Part shown: positions 23,268 through 32,690 of the stretch, in pieces
Position numbering within the stretch: the first letter of the stretch is position 1
Layout of the letters: every line of letters begins with the position of its first letter
Origin: Flammeovirgaceae bacterium UBA1842
Lineage (GTDB): Bacteria; Bacteroidota; Bacteroidia; Cytophagales; Cyclobacteriaceae
Direction: 5' to 3'
Assembly: GCA_002338655.1 (NCBI GenBank)
Contig: DDIU01000005.1
Span: 1 to 53,179 of the forward strand
DNA: 53,179 nt
Translations under genes and position numbers: made by a program
The notes under the pieces: generated by a model
What the model was told of the DNA's origin: nothing
The model's database searches: none
The model's input: only the letters and a program-made list of their open reading frames with translations

Positions 23268-24070
23268 AATATCTGATACCCACATTATTAATAATCATTG
23301 GATTCATGAGTGCATGTGAAGAGAAGATTGATGACGTTATCAACACCAAAGAAACTAATTTAATTGTAGTGGAAGGCTTATTAACAAATCAGCGTTTGAG
23401 ACACAAAATAAAACTTTCACGACCTTATAAGGTGCAAAATCAATCTGCAGAACCAGTATCAGGGGCTTTGATTTACATCACTGATAATGAAAATGGTTTT
23501 GCTTTTTTAAATGAAGACCCAATAGGTTCTGGTGAATATTATACTGATTCCGTCCGGGCTGTGTTTGGAAAAACATACACGCTGCACATTGATATTAATG
23601 GTACAGAATATACCGCCTCAGACAGCCCACCGGCAGGTCAACAATTGGAATTCCCCTTCTTCGCAAAAAATGAAACCGATGACTTGTACCATTTAAACTT
23701 ATCAGAATCAGGCAGTTTGCCAAATTATATTGTTTATGACATCAATTGGGAAAATACGGATCAATGTAATCCATCTGATGGCTGTAAAGGTAGGGTTATC
23801 TATTACGACCTAAAGACCATTGACGTGCAGGAGTTTTATGCTCCCAATAAAATAGATTTCTTTTTTCCGATGGGCAGTACTATTATTAGAAATAGACATG
23901 CCGTAAGTGTAGAATATCAAACATTTTTACGGTCACTGCTATCCGAGACAGAATGGCGCGGAGGGGTATTTGATGTGCAACGTGATAACGTACCAACAAA
24001 TTTAAGCGCAGGTGCCATCGGCTTTTTTGCAGTAACTACGGTGATTTCTGATACCGTAATCGTTAATTAA
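23264..24070 (+). CDS. DUF4249 family lipoprotein
   Basis: This 268-residue lipoprotein has an SpII signal ending in F-M-S-A-C (Cys18), then D-x-V-x-N-T-K-E-x-x-L-V-V-E-G-L-L-T, the standard start of DUF4249. The rest is Ig-like/beta-rich, including the G-x-V-Y-x-L-x-I motif in altered form (G-K-T-Y-T-L-H-I) and A-S-D-x-x-P. These proteins are usually encoded with a TonB receptor and are thought to act as surface partners. The length is at the short end for the family. It overlaps the receptor stop by 4 bp. Confidence 0.9.
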   Translation: MKYLIPTLLIIIGFMSACEEKIDDVINTKETNLIVVEGLLTNQRLRHKIKLSRPYKVQNQSAEPVSGALIYITDNENGFAFLNEDPIGSGEYYTDSVRAVFGKTYTLHIDINGTEYTASDSPPAGQQLEFPFFAKNETDDLYHLNLSESGSLPNYIVYDINWENTDQCNPSDGCKGRVIYYDLKTIDVQEFYAPNKIDFFFPMGSTIIRNRHAVSVEYQTFLRSLLSETEWRGGVFDVQRDNVPTNLSAGAIGFFAVTTVISDTVIVN

Positions 24071-24305
24071 TTTATTGGCTTTTCAAATACCTCCCGTTTT
24101 TGATCGTTAGTTGTTTACCCAATAAGTATAATAACACCCAAAATCTATTCGAGACCATCAATAATATAGATTAACATGAAATTTCAATCTTTATAAATTA
24201 GTTTAGCAAACAATCTTAGGGTGATCATTTTATTATGACATCAGGAGACCATTGACTTGAACAAATTTGTACATAGCATAGACTTATTAATACCTACTCC
24301 GATTA

Positions 24306-25676
24306 ATGAAAGATAAATCAAACAGATTATCTCGTCTCAAAAGAAGCCTACTGCGATTTCAACTTTTTACACCGGTAAAGAGAAACGGGTTTATATTTTT
24401 GATCATTACGGCTATTACAATCTATGTTATCGAAAATCAATTTTATGGTGAAGAATCATTTTACAATCCTTATTTAGAATTGTTTGGCTGGCTTTTCGGT
24501 GTTTTTGCACTACTCATTATTGGCTTGGGGTTTCTTTACACCTTGATCTGCTGGATACACCTACTTGTCAATTTTTCTAAAATTGAGGCGGATATAAGCA
24601 TTGGGTTAGAAGATGGGAAAAAGGGTGAAGTAGGCAAAGTGGCAGTGAGGCTTTCGCTTTCGAAAGTGCTGATGCCGCTTGTGGGCTATATTAAAATGAG
24701 AATAATATTTGAAAATGGGGATTATTCACAACCCATCATTCTAAATTCTTTTACAAGCGGATGGAAAGACTTGCTCCCCAAGGAAGGTAATGCCGACTTA
24801 TGGTTAACTGAACGCAGACAATATAACGTCAAAGGCTTTCTCATCAGTTTTGAAGACTATTTGCAATTCTTTAGCTTATCCGCATTTAAAAAAACCAAGA
24901 AGTTATTCTACCTCTACCCACCCAAAACTGATATTGACACTGAGGACATCAGGCCATCAAAGGCAGATGAAATGGTTGAAAAAGTAAAAACATCCAAGAA
25001 AATTGAAGGCGACTACTTGAATTACAAAGATTTTGAATCAGGTGATGATGTAAGACGGATAGTATGGAAAATATTCGCTAAGAATAAAGAGTTGGTGGTT
25101 AGAATACCCGAAGTGATCAATCCTTATGCTTCACATGTCAATTTTTTTGGCAGTTTTTATAATACCCTTTCTACTGATTATGGATCGGGATATGCCAAAG
25201 GAATGCTGGACTATTACAAAGACATAATCTACAATATTTGCCTATCTCTCCAAAAAACGGACAGGAAAGTAAAGTTCAATATTGATCAGGCAGTAAGCGA
25301 CACCATTAATGTGGAAAAACAGGATGAAATGAAGTACAAACTAAGTGGTGCCCGTTGGCAAAATGAGATGGCTGCCACAGACTTACAAGTACCTGCAAAT
25401 GAGGTAGTATTGTGTGTTTCTTCACTAATGCCCGTTGAGGAACTGGAGGAATTAATCAACAAGCGTCCCGTTAATCTTTTTGTTGTGAAAACCTCAAGAT
25501 ATTTAGACAACCAGCATTTGTTTAACTGGAAGAACCTATTTCTTAGAATGGAAGGTAAAAATGAATTGAGTAAACTTCGTTGGTTAATGTCCAGTTCACG
25601 TAGAACTATTCGGAAGAACGAAAAGAAAATTAATGAACTTATCGCCAATAGCGATTTTCAAGGGCAAGTAATATGA
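24306..25676 (+). CDS. DUF58 domain-containing protein
   Basis: This 456-residue protein has two N-terminal membrane segments (about 25-45 and 58-88) and a cytoplasmic part with a DUF58 signature (about 235-275: G-D-Y-L-N-Y-K-D-F-E-S-G-D-D-V-R-R-I-V-W-K, the RxYxxGDxxRxIxW motif in altered form), followed by a von Willebrand A-like region. DUF58 proteins go with MoxR AAA+ ATPases and transglutaminase proteins in membrane-associated complexes of unclear role. It opens an operon; the next gene overlaps by 4 bp. Upstream, 24071-24305 carries no gene. Confidence 0.88.
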   Translation: MKDKSNRLSRLKRSLLRFQLFTPVKRNGFIFLIITAITIYVIENQFYGEESFYNPYLELFGWLFGVFALLIIGLGFLYTLICWIHLLVNFSKIEADISIGLEDGKKGEVGKVAVRLSLSKVLMPLVGYIKMRIIFENGDYSQPIILNSFTSGWKDLLPKEGNADLWLTERRQYNVKGFLISFEDYLQFFSLSAFKKTKKLFYLYPPKTDIDTEDIRPSKADEMVEKVKTSKKIEGDYLNYKDFESGDDVRRIVWKIFAKNKELVVRIPEVINPYASHVNFFGSFYNTLSTDYGSGYAKGMLDYYKDIIYNICLSLQKTDRKVKFNIDQAVSDTINVEKQDEMKYKLSGARWQNEMAATDLQVPANEVVLCVSSLMPVEELEELINKRPVNLFVVKTSRYLDNQHLFNWKNLFLRMEGKNELSKLRWLMSSSRRTIRKNEKKINELIANSDFQGQVI

Positions 25677-28324
25677 AAGCAGTAAATAACAAAAAGAACC
25701 TATTATTAGGACTTGTGCTGTTGGTATTCCCTACCATTTTCATCACCTATCCACTTTTGCAATATGTCGGTGAACATTATTCATTGCTATTCATAAATAG
25801 CCGTTTTCTTGCAGTGATTTTTGGTACGGGCCTTATTGTAGCCTATATCCTGCATAGCACGAAACTAAGGTTCTTTTTAGCCTTTGGGTTACTGATCGCC
25901 ATACTGTATCTGACTTATCAAAGTATTAGTAATTATCCATTTACTGAATTTGATGCCTATTATATTGCCAATCGATTTCGCATTAATGCCACTATATTTG
26001 TCCTAGGTTGGTTTGTTGGATTTGGTACAGCACGTTGGAGATATTTCTTGTTATTTTTTGCGATCACTCTTGTGGGAATCTCCTCCGTTACTATCTCCAA
26101 CTTAGGTGAACTTGACGTTAAACAACTGGCGTGGTTATTTGCCCCTCCTGTTTTCTATGCTTTTTATATTCTATTCGTTAAGGAATTACTCTTCAACATT
26201 CAACATCAGGTAAAAGTAAATTATGGAAAAACACTTTTACGTGTATCCATTTTCTCAGGGCTCATATTTTTATTGTTTTGGCTAAGCACCCAACTCCTTA
26301 AATCAAAATTTGAGGAAATAGAAAGTGAAATTGCCAGCTCATCAGAAAGTAAGGATGGGAAGGGAAACAACCAGAATAAAGAAAATGATAGCATGTTGGA
26401 AAAGAATTCGAAGAACCTCTTCCGACTGAAACAATATACTGAGTTAAGGCCCCGATTGGATCAATCCGATGAACTGCTGTTTTGTGCTTTCATTGACAAT
26501 TTCTTCGCTAAGGATGTGCCCAATCCCCAATACATTACCTTATACCACCTCAACCAATACAATGTAGAGCTTGAACGCTTTGAGATAGATCCAGATAGCA
26601 TGGTCAATGATCTTTTTCTCCCTGACCCAACTCAAATACCGAATTACTTTACACAAATAGATACGACTGTTTTGTCCAATGATAAAATGGACAAAGAATA
26701 TAAGACTGTCAAAAGTACTATTTACATCAACCAGCTTGATCCGAGTGTGTTTGTGGCACCAAGTACAGCCTACTCCTGCCAGCCCATATCTGTTGAAAAG
26801 GAGTTTCAAGACCAATATAAATTTGCCTATAATATCTACTCTGAAGTCTCCAACCTCAACAGTGCTTATTTTGTATATAATGCCCGTGATCCAAATATTA
26901 AGGCCTTTCAGGAAGAGCGTTATTCCCTTTTAAGGGAAGTAAAGAGCTACGAACAAGAACCGAAGGCTTTTCTTGACTATTATACCCGGATGCCGGAAGG
27001 AAAGATATTTGATGCCATTAGCAATCTGGCAGATAGCATCTCAAAAGATGCCAATACACCAATTGACAAAGTCATATCCATCAAAGATTATTTTTTGAGT
27101 AAGAAAAAAAATGGCGAAGCTCTATACACTTATACTTTAACCCCCGGGTCTCCAACTGATCCAAATATTCCAGATGCGTCTTTGCTGCACAATTTCCTAT
27201 TTAATACCCACAAGGGGTATTGCACCTATTTTGCGACCTCTACATTGTTTATGTTAAGGTCACTTGGCATTCCGGTACGAATGGCAGTGGGTTTTTTAAC
27301 GGTAGATAGAAGCCACAATAATCCTGGCTGGTATTGGTTTTATGCTGATCAGGCCCATGCATGGACGCAAGTGTATTTCCCAGAATACGGTTGGCTGGAT
27401 TTTGATATGACGATAAGCAACGAAGAACAGGCTGGTGGTCAAAGTGGTGCCCCTCAACCCGATGCCACACCGCCTACCCCACCCCCAAATGCAGCCTTTG
27501 TAGCCAAAGGTATAATAGAGTCGTTCGACACCGTCAGTTTCAGTATGAACATGCTTGTAGATCAGTTACTCGTTCAACAAAAAGGCATTCAGCTTGACAC
27601 TTCGAGAAGTTATGATTTCAATGTGGGCAAGGCTGAAGTTTATGCCGGCAAAGAATCCGTTACTTTCAAAGACATTCAAGCGGGTGATTCCGCTTTGGTC
27701 GTTTCTTTTGATCAATCAATCAGTACTATGACGGAGCAACGAAGCTGGGAATCAACCACCAAGTTCCTGAATCGATTACCTAAGGTCATCAATATTGATG
27801 AGGTGCACCTCGATCCAAAGCCAGAGAAAGTAGAGCCACTGGAAGAAGTGAAAGAAAATAGAATGGCGGAAGTGATTGAACAATGGGTGAATTATTTCCT
27901 GATCGGATTTGCTGTTTTAGTTGTGCTGTTGTTTGCCGCCCCTTACTTACATTATAAATCTCTGTTGAGCAGGGTAAGTAAAAGCAAAAACGAAAAACAA
28001 AGAGCCGTTTCTATTTATAAACATTCTCATTTTATTCTAAACCAGCTTGGAATCGGTAGAGGCAATAGTACTCCTATGGTTTATGCCATGGAAAAAGTCG
28101 ATCCTAAATTTGGAACCAACCTTCAGGCATTTATAGACATCTATCTAAAGTTGAAATACAGCAAAGAGGTAATTTCCGTTGAAGAATCAACATTTCTTGA
28201 AAAATTTTACCCCGATTTTAATCAGCAAGTGTTGCAACAATACACTGCAAAAGAAAAGATATTGAACTTTTTGAAAGTAAATCGGTGGTTTTATTTCTTA
28301 ATAAACCTTAATCTATCAAAGTAA
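25673..28324 (+). CDS. Transglutaminase-like membrane protein
   Basis: This 883-residue protein has six or so N-terminal membrane helices (about 8-215), a large extracytoplasmic region with a transglutaminase-like Cys protease core (about 450-600) and one further membrane helix (about 735-757) before a cytoplasmic tail. The catalytic triad is visible as Cys in H-K-G-Y-C-T-Y-F-A-T, His in Q-A-H-A-W-T-Q-V-Y and Asp in W-L-D-F-D-M-T. This is the TgpA-type architecture that pairs with DUF58 and MoxR. It may crosslink or cleave periplasmic proteins. The gene overlaps DUF58 by 4 bp and precedes moxR by 4 bp. Confidence 0.92.
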   Translation: MKAVNNKKNLLLGLVLLVFPTIFITYPLLQYVGEHYSLLFINSRFLAVIFGTGLIVAYILHSTKLRFFLAFGLLIAILYLTYQSISNYPFTEFDAYYIANRFRINATIFVLGWFVGFGTARWRYFLLFFAITLVGISSVTISNLGELDVKQLAWLFAPPVFYAFYILFVKELLFNIQHQVKVNYGKTLLRVSIFSGLIFLLFWLSTQLLKSKFEEIESEIASSSESKDGKGNNQNKENDSMLEKNSKNLFRLKQYTELRPRLDQSDELLFCAFIDNFFAKDVPNPQYITLYHLNQYNVELERFEIDPDSMVNDLFLPDPTQIPNYFTQIDTTVLSNDKMDKEYKTVKSTIYINQLDPSVFVAPSTAYSCQPISVEKEFQDQYKFAYNIYSEVSNLNSAYFVYNARDPNIKAFQEERYSLLREVKSYEQEPKAFLDYYTRMPEGKIFDAISNLADSISKDANTPIDKVISIKDYFLSKKKNGEALYTYTLTPGSPTDPNIPDASLLHNFLFNTHKGYCTYFATSTLFMLRSLGIPVRMAVGFLTVDRSHNNPGWYWFYADQAHAWTQVYFPEYGWLDFDMTISNEEQAGGQSGAPQPDATPPTPPPNAAFVAKGIIESFDTVSFSMNMLVDQLLVQQKGIQLDTSRSYDFNVGKAEVYAGKESVTFKDIQAGDSALVVSFDQSISTMTEQRSWESTTKFLNRLPKVINIDEVHLDPKPEKVEPLEEVKENRMAEVIEQWVNYFLIGFAVLVVLLFAAPYLHYKSLLSRVSKSKNEKQRAVSIYKHSHFILNQLGIGRGNSTPMVYAMEKVDPKFGTNLQAFIDIYLKLKYSKEVISVEESTFLEKFYPDFNQQVLQQYTAKEKILNFLKVNRWFYFLINLNLSK

Positions 28325-28328
28325 TTTT

Positions 28329-29333
28329 ATGATACCAGAACAACCTATTGAACAAGGGATCAAAGAGGAAGTCAACAAAATAGACGCTCTCATTGCCAAT
28401 ATTGAAAAAGTGATCAGGGGTCATCATGAGCAGGTCGTTCAAGTGGTCACCTGTCTGCTGGCCAAAGGGCATATACTTTTGGAAGACAATCCAGGGTCTG
28501 GAAAAACAGTTATGGCCAAATCATTGGCTGGCTCACTTTCACAAAGTGGCTCCAAAGGCAAGGCGCATGCGGATTTCAAAAGGATTCAGTTTACGCCCGA
28601 TCTACTTCCTATGGACTTGATCGGAACCCATATTTATGATGAAAGTAAAAAGGATTTCATTTTTAAAAACGGGCCACTTTTTTCCAATATTTTATTGGCC
28701 GATGAGATCAATAGGGCTTCTCCAAAAGTTCAATCAGCTTTACTTGAGTGTATGGCAGAACAGCAGATCACTGCTGGCGATCAAACTTATGTGCTTGAAA
28801 AACCATTTTTTGTAATAGCCACACAAAACCCCATTGAGATGGAAGGTACCTACCCTCTCCCCAATGCGCAATTAGACCGGTTTTTCATGAAAGTGGGATT
28901 TGGATATGTTACTGAAGAAGTAGAACTGGACATTTATAAACAACATCTTGAAATATTAAATTTTCAGGAGAACATTCAACCAGTAATGGAGCTTAAAGAT
29001 ATTCTCGAACTACAAAAAGAAGCTGAAGAAATTTTCATTCATGAAGAGATAATCAAAAGTGTGAATAAAGTAATCCGCTCTACCAGAGAACATTCTGGAA
29101 TTACTTTAGGTGCGTCAATCAGAAGTGGCATCATCCTACTTAAATGTATGAGAGCCTATGCCCTGATCAATAAAAGGAACTATGTAATTGAAGACGATCT
29201 GGCGGGTCTTATAAAACCTGTACTTCAACACAGACTGCTATTTAAAAACAAGAATGCAGAAGGGGAAGCACTGGATTCAATAGTCAAAATTGAAATTAAG
29301 CGACTTGCTAAACTAGACCTGTCCGGCAAATAA
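28329..29333 (+). CDS. MoxR-family AAA+ ATPase
   Basis: This 334-residue ATPase has the MoxR features: Walker A D-N-P-G-S-G-K-T (residues 53-60), Walker B L-L-A-D-E-I-N-R-A, the sensor Q-N-P-I-E-M-E-G-T-Y and the P-N-A-Q-L-D-R-F-F arginine-finger region. MoxR proteins act as chaperone-like remodelers for von Willebrand A/DUF58 partners. It is the third gene of the DUF58-transglutaminase-MoxR-TPR unit and is followed by the TPR gene after one base. Confidence 0.95.
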   Translation: MIPEQPIEQGIKEEVNKIDALIANIEKVIRGHHEQVVQVVTCLLAKGHILLEDNPGSGKTVMAKSLAGSLSQSGSKGKAHADFKRIQFTPDLLPMDLIGTHIYDESKKDFIFKNGPLFSNILLADEINRASPKVQSALLECMAEQQITAGDQTYVLEKPFFVIATQNPIEMEGTYPLPNAQLDRFFMKVGFGYVTEEVELDIYKQHLEILNFQENIQPVMELKDILELQKEAEEIFIHEEIIKSVNKVIRSTREHSGITLGASIRSGIILLKCMRAYALINKRNYVIEDDLAGLIKPVLQHRLLFKNKNAEGEALDSIVKIEIKRLAKLDLSGK

Positions 29334-29334
29334 G

Positions 29335-31311
29335 TTGAAACTGGAATTCAAACATATCGTCATTTTCCTGTTAATTGGATTTTGTGTCCCAACCTATGGA
29401 CAAAGAATTGAAATCGATCGGTTGGAGCGAGACTTTAAAGGTTCGTTTCGTGACCGTGAAGCCTATGAGTTATCGCAAAAATTCATTCAAATCGATAGCA
29501 CCTATTATACAGGGTATTATTTTGAAGGCATTTACCGCTATTTAAGGGCCTCTGATCAGCTTGGGTATCAGACAGCCATCAAGCCACTGCGCAAGGCCCT
29601 TTATTTAATGGACAAAGACTATAAAAGGGAGCTGCAAAGGACCACCAATATCGGTTCGTATATCAACGTGTATCAATTACAGCGTAAGTATGTGGTTCTT
29701 GTTGATTTACTTGCAAGATCAAATCAATATGTTGGTCAACCTGAAAAATCACTTGTCGTACTCAGAAAACTGATCGATAAAGATTTTGTTTTCAATTTCG
29801 GGGCTGAGCCATATGCTACTATGGCTTGGATCTATCATCGAAATCGGATCTATAGTCCTGAAAAATACTCCTTTTTAAAAAATTCAATTGAAGAAAATGT
29901 TCATCTGGCTTCAAAATTTGCAGATTCCATATTAATAGTAAATAAAAAAAACAGGCAATTCATCAACCAGTGGTTTAGCAACTTTAAGGACGATGCCAAT
30001 GGAAGTTATTTTCATTATAAAAACCTTATTTATTCTTACTTAGTCAAAGTAGATTCTGCTGAGTACTGTGCAAAACAGTTGATGAAAATTGATCATTTAT
30101 CAAAAAACAACTACGGTAATTTGCAATTCATCCAAGGAAAATTTGAGAAAGCAGAGGAGTATTACAACCTAGCCCGTGAAGAGGATGGCTACCAAACAAA
30201 AGACACCAAAGAGTTTGATTACATGCAATCGGTAATCAATATCTTCAAGAATGACATCAAAACAGCTACCAGCCTCATTGGTAATTCCATGGACATGCTT
30301 GGTCAGACACCCGGTTACGGCTGGAATAACATCGCCTTGTCACGGGTTTATTATTATGCTGGTGATCTGGAAGCTTCTAAAAAATATCGCGACAAAGCGG
30401 CCAACTTCAAAGAGCTTCATATCAATAGCACTTGGGGAAAACTTCATTATGATAGGAATACATTATTACTTGACTACTTATACAACTATCGGAAAATCGA
30501 TGAAATCAAATTTTCAGATAAATACTACTGGCTGAATATCAAAAAGCTCAGCGATATTGCTAAATATTATTTTAAGCAGGAAAACGATCACATGCTGTTA
30601 ACAAGTGATCTATCAGCCAATCCGGAGCGGTTTTTAGTGCTGTATAATATATTCTCCTCTGAGAATACAATCTTCTTTGATGAAATATGGTCTATAATCA
30701 GAACGTTTAATCCAAATTATTTCATTCGAATATTTGAGGATAAAATGAAACAGGATTCCCGCGAGGGCATTCTGAAATACTATCAATACTTCATTGCTAA
30801 ATTTCAATTGGAAGATGGCAATTATCAACAAGCCGTCACCTCATTTAATAAAATTTTAGCTGACAAGACGCTGGACCAGACTTACGAAAAACTATTAATG
30901 GCTAGGGCTTATGAAGGACTTTCAATTGCCTTTGGGGAGTTGGACAAATCTAAAGAGGCAACGGAGAACCTCCTAAAATTCTACAATACATACCCACAGC
31001 TCGTTCCTTTTTCGCCACTAAAAATGAAGTTTAAGCTTCATATTGAAAATAGAAATCTATCGGAAGATCAGCAAACAATTATTGATGCAGTTAAGCGTCA
31101 CAATATTGATTGGGTAGACGAAAATGAAAGTTCGCCCATTATTGTTTCTATAAATTTTGCTATGGATGAAGGAAAAAAGGTATTAAATTATCAAGTACGG
31201 GATCATTTAGAGCAGAAGTTTGAAGGAAGTATTGAATATAAAGCGGTAGAAAATCCGGGGCAACAGCTTGTCTACAGTTTATTTAATATAACTAAACATA
31301 AAATCGAATAA
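29335..31311 (+). CDS. Secreted TPR-like protein in the MoxR operon
   Basis: This 658-residue protein has a signal peptide ending in P-T-Y-G-Q (residue 23) and, throughout the rest, alpha-helical pairs with weak TPR character, for example G-K-F-E-K-A-E-E-Y-Y-N-L-A and G-D-L-E-A-S-K-K-Y-R-D-K-A. A C-terminal beta segment (about 590-658) is distinct. The start codon is TTG at 29335, directly after the moxR stop; no ATG keeps the signal peptide. A periplasmic scaffolding role for the transglutaminase system is possible, from position only. Confidence 0.8.
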   Translation: MKLEFKHIVIFLLIGFCVPTYGQRIEIDRLERDFKGSFRDREAYELSQKFIQIDSTYYTGYYFEGIYRYLRASDQLGYQTAIKPLRKALYLMDKDYKRELQRTTNIGSYINVYQLQRKYVVLVDLLARSNQYVGQPEKSLVVLRKLIDKDFVFNFGAEPYATMAWIYHRNRIYSPEKYSFLKNSIEENVHLASKFADSILIVNKKNRQFINQWFSNFKDDANGSYFHYKNLIYSYLVKVDSAEYCAKQLMKIDHLSKNNYGNLQFIQGKFEKAEEYYNLAREEDGYQTKDTKEFDYMQSVINIFKNDIKTATSLIGNSMDMLGQTPGYGWNNIALSRVYYYAGDLEASKKYRDKAANFKELHINSTWGKLHYDRNTLLLDYLYNYRKIDEIKFSDKYYWLNIKKLSDIAKYYFKQENDHMLLTSDLSANPERFLVLYNIFSSENTIFFDEIWSIIRTFNPNYFIRIFEDKMKQDSREGILKYYQYFIAKFQLEDGNYQQAVTSFNKILADKTLDQTYEKLLMARAYEGLSIAFGELDKSKEATENLLKFYNTYPQLVPFSPLKMKFKLHIENRNLSEDQQTIIDAVKRHNIDWVDENESSPIIVSINFAMDEGKKVLNYQVRDHLEQKFEGSIEYKAVENPGQQLVYSLFNITKHKIE

Positions 31312-31496
31312 TAGCTAAATCGCCTTGTATTGCCTTAAATAGCGTTATTTCTGGTACTCCATGGATTGTAGAATAAAAAAATATCAATTTAGAATAAGGG
31401 TATATTCCATGTGCCGTGTTATAGATATGAAAGGGGAATTCTAGACGTCCTTTTCTCAAAATCTAAAAACGAATTATAGAATTAAACTTTAAAATT

Positions 31497-32618
31497 ATGA
31501 AAACTGTAAAATCAATTTTTAAACTAGTGTCTTTGGCTTTACTAGTGTCGTTGATCACCATATCGTGTGATGAGCAAACGGAGATCAAACCAGACAAAGG
31601 TATTTTACCACAATCGTTTGGCGTTGATATACCTTCTTCAATTAGCAATCCTAACCTAGCAAACGGAGGAAGAATTAGTGGTAGAAGTGAAGAAAACATC
31701 TCAGGGGATGATGTGTACGAATTACTTGGATTGTTTATCGCTATAGGTGAAGGATCATCTGATTTGACTGAAGCTATTATCGGGGCCATTAGTCTATATA
31801 ATATCGAAAGTGTACAAGTATTAACTTACACAAGTGATGATGATGGACGTGATAAAACCCTTGTGGTAACTCAAAATTCTGAGTTTGAAGGGCAAACTTA
31901 TGAATATCAGTTAACCATCACGGATGCTGACTCTGAAGGAAATCAAGACGGTGGAAAGGCCATGCAGGTATTTTGGAACAATGATCCTGTGAAGGGCGTT
32001 GCTATCCTTAAGCCATATAACATTGACCGTGTACATGATGCTGACCATGGCGAAGCCATCTATAGAATTGACTATAACTCTGCGGGTAACAGTGTATATG
32101 ATGCGACTATGGAAGTAAGTATATCTGGACTTACCCTTGATGAAAATGATCAGTTTTCTTTAAGAACACTAAGAATGTTTGTTGGTAAAAGAGGGGATGA
32201 TGTAGACGTTTTCGGTAACTCAAGCCACCCAGAGGCACAATTGTTTTCTCCAGCCGATAAAGGATTTAACTGGGCATTCGTAGCCTCAGGTAATGATGTA
32301 TCCAACATAGGTGTAGCTGAAGTGGGTTTACCTCCAGGTAACTTGGATTCTTCTGAAAGAAGTGTATTACTTGATGACTATTCACTAAGGGCTGTATTTA
32401 CCCAAGCTATTGAAGAGGCATTTCCTGGTGGCATTGATCAGACTATTTTAGATGCCTACTTGGTTAATACCAACCCTCCAGGATACTTCGACAAAGATGG
32501 TTTCTTGAATGCAGGCGAATCTCCAGGAGCAGCATGGGATGGATTAGCTGAACGCATAAAGGACTTGACTCCTTACAACCCATTGGAAACTACCAACTTA
32601 GAGTTGAGCTTTAAATAA
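31497..32618 (+). CDS. Hypothetical lipoprotein
   Basis: This 373-residue lipoprotein has an SpII site I-T-I-S-C (Cys24) followed by D-E-Q. The mature part has no recognised domain; it is beta-rich and acidic in places, with a helix at about 76-102 and a C-terminal helical segment with N-P-P-G-Y-F-D-K-D-G-F-L. It is a single gene with about 185 bp before it and a strong terminator after it. The function is unknown. Confidence 0.85.
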   Translation: MKTVKSIFKLVSLALLVSLITISCDEQTEIKPDKGILPQSFGVDIPSSISNPNLANGGRISGRSEENISGDDVYELLGLFIAIGEGSSDLTEAIIGAISLYNIESVQVLTYTSDDDGRDKTLVVTQNSEFEGQTYEYQLTITDADSEGNQDGGKAMQVFWNNDPVKGVAILKPYNIDRVHDADHGEAIYRIDYNSAGNSVYDATMEVSISGLTLDENDQFSLRTLRMFVGKRGDDVDVFGNSSHPEAQLFSPADKGFNWAFVASGNDVSNIGVAEVGLPPGNLDSSERSVLLDDYSLRAVFTQAIEEAFPGGIDQTILDAYLVNTNPPGYFDKDGFLNAGESPGAAWDGLAERIKDLTPYNPLETTNLELSFK

Positions 32619-32635
32619 AAATTAAACATTCAAAT

Positions 32636-32668
32636 AAAAATGGCAGCCAAAAGGCTGCCATTTTTTTC
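32636..32668. terminator. Bidirectional terminator
   Basis: TGGCAGCC 32641-32648 pairs with GGCTGCCA 32653-32660 around AAAA, flanked by As on the left and Ts on the right. It can end both the lipoprotein gene (plus) and the efflux adaptor gene (minus), whose stop is at 32691. Confidence 0.88.
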
Positions 32669-32690
32669 TATTGTGTTTTTTCCCTAGCCG

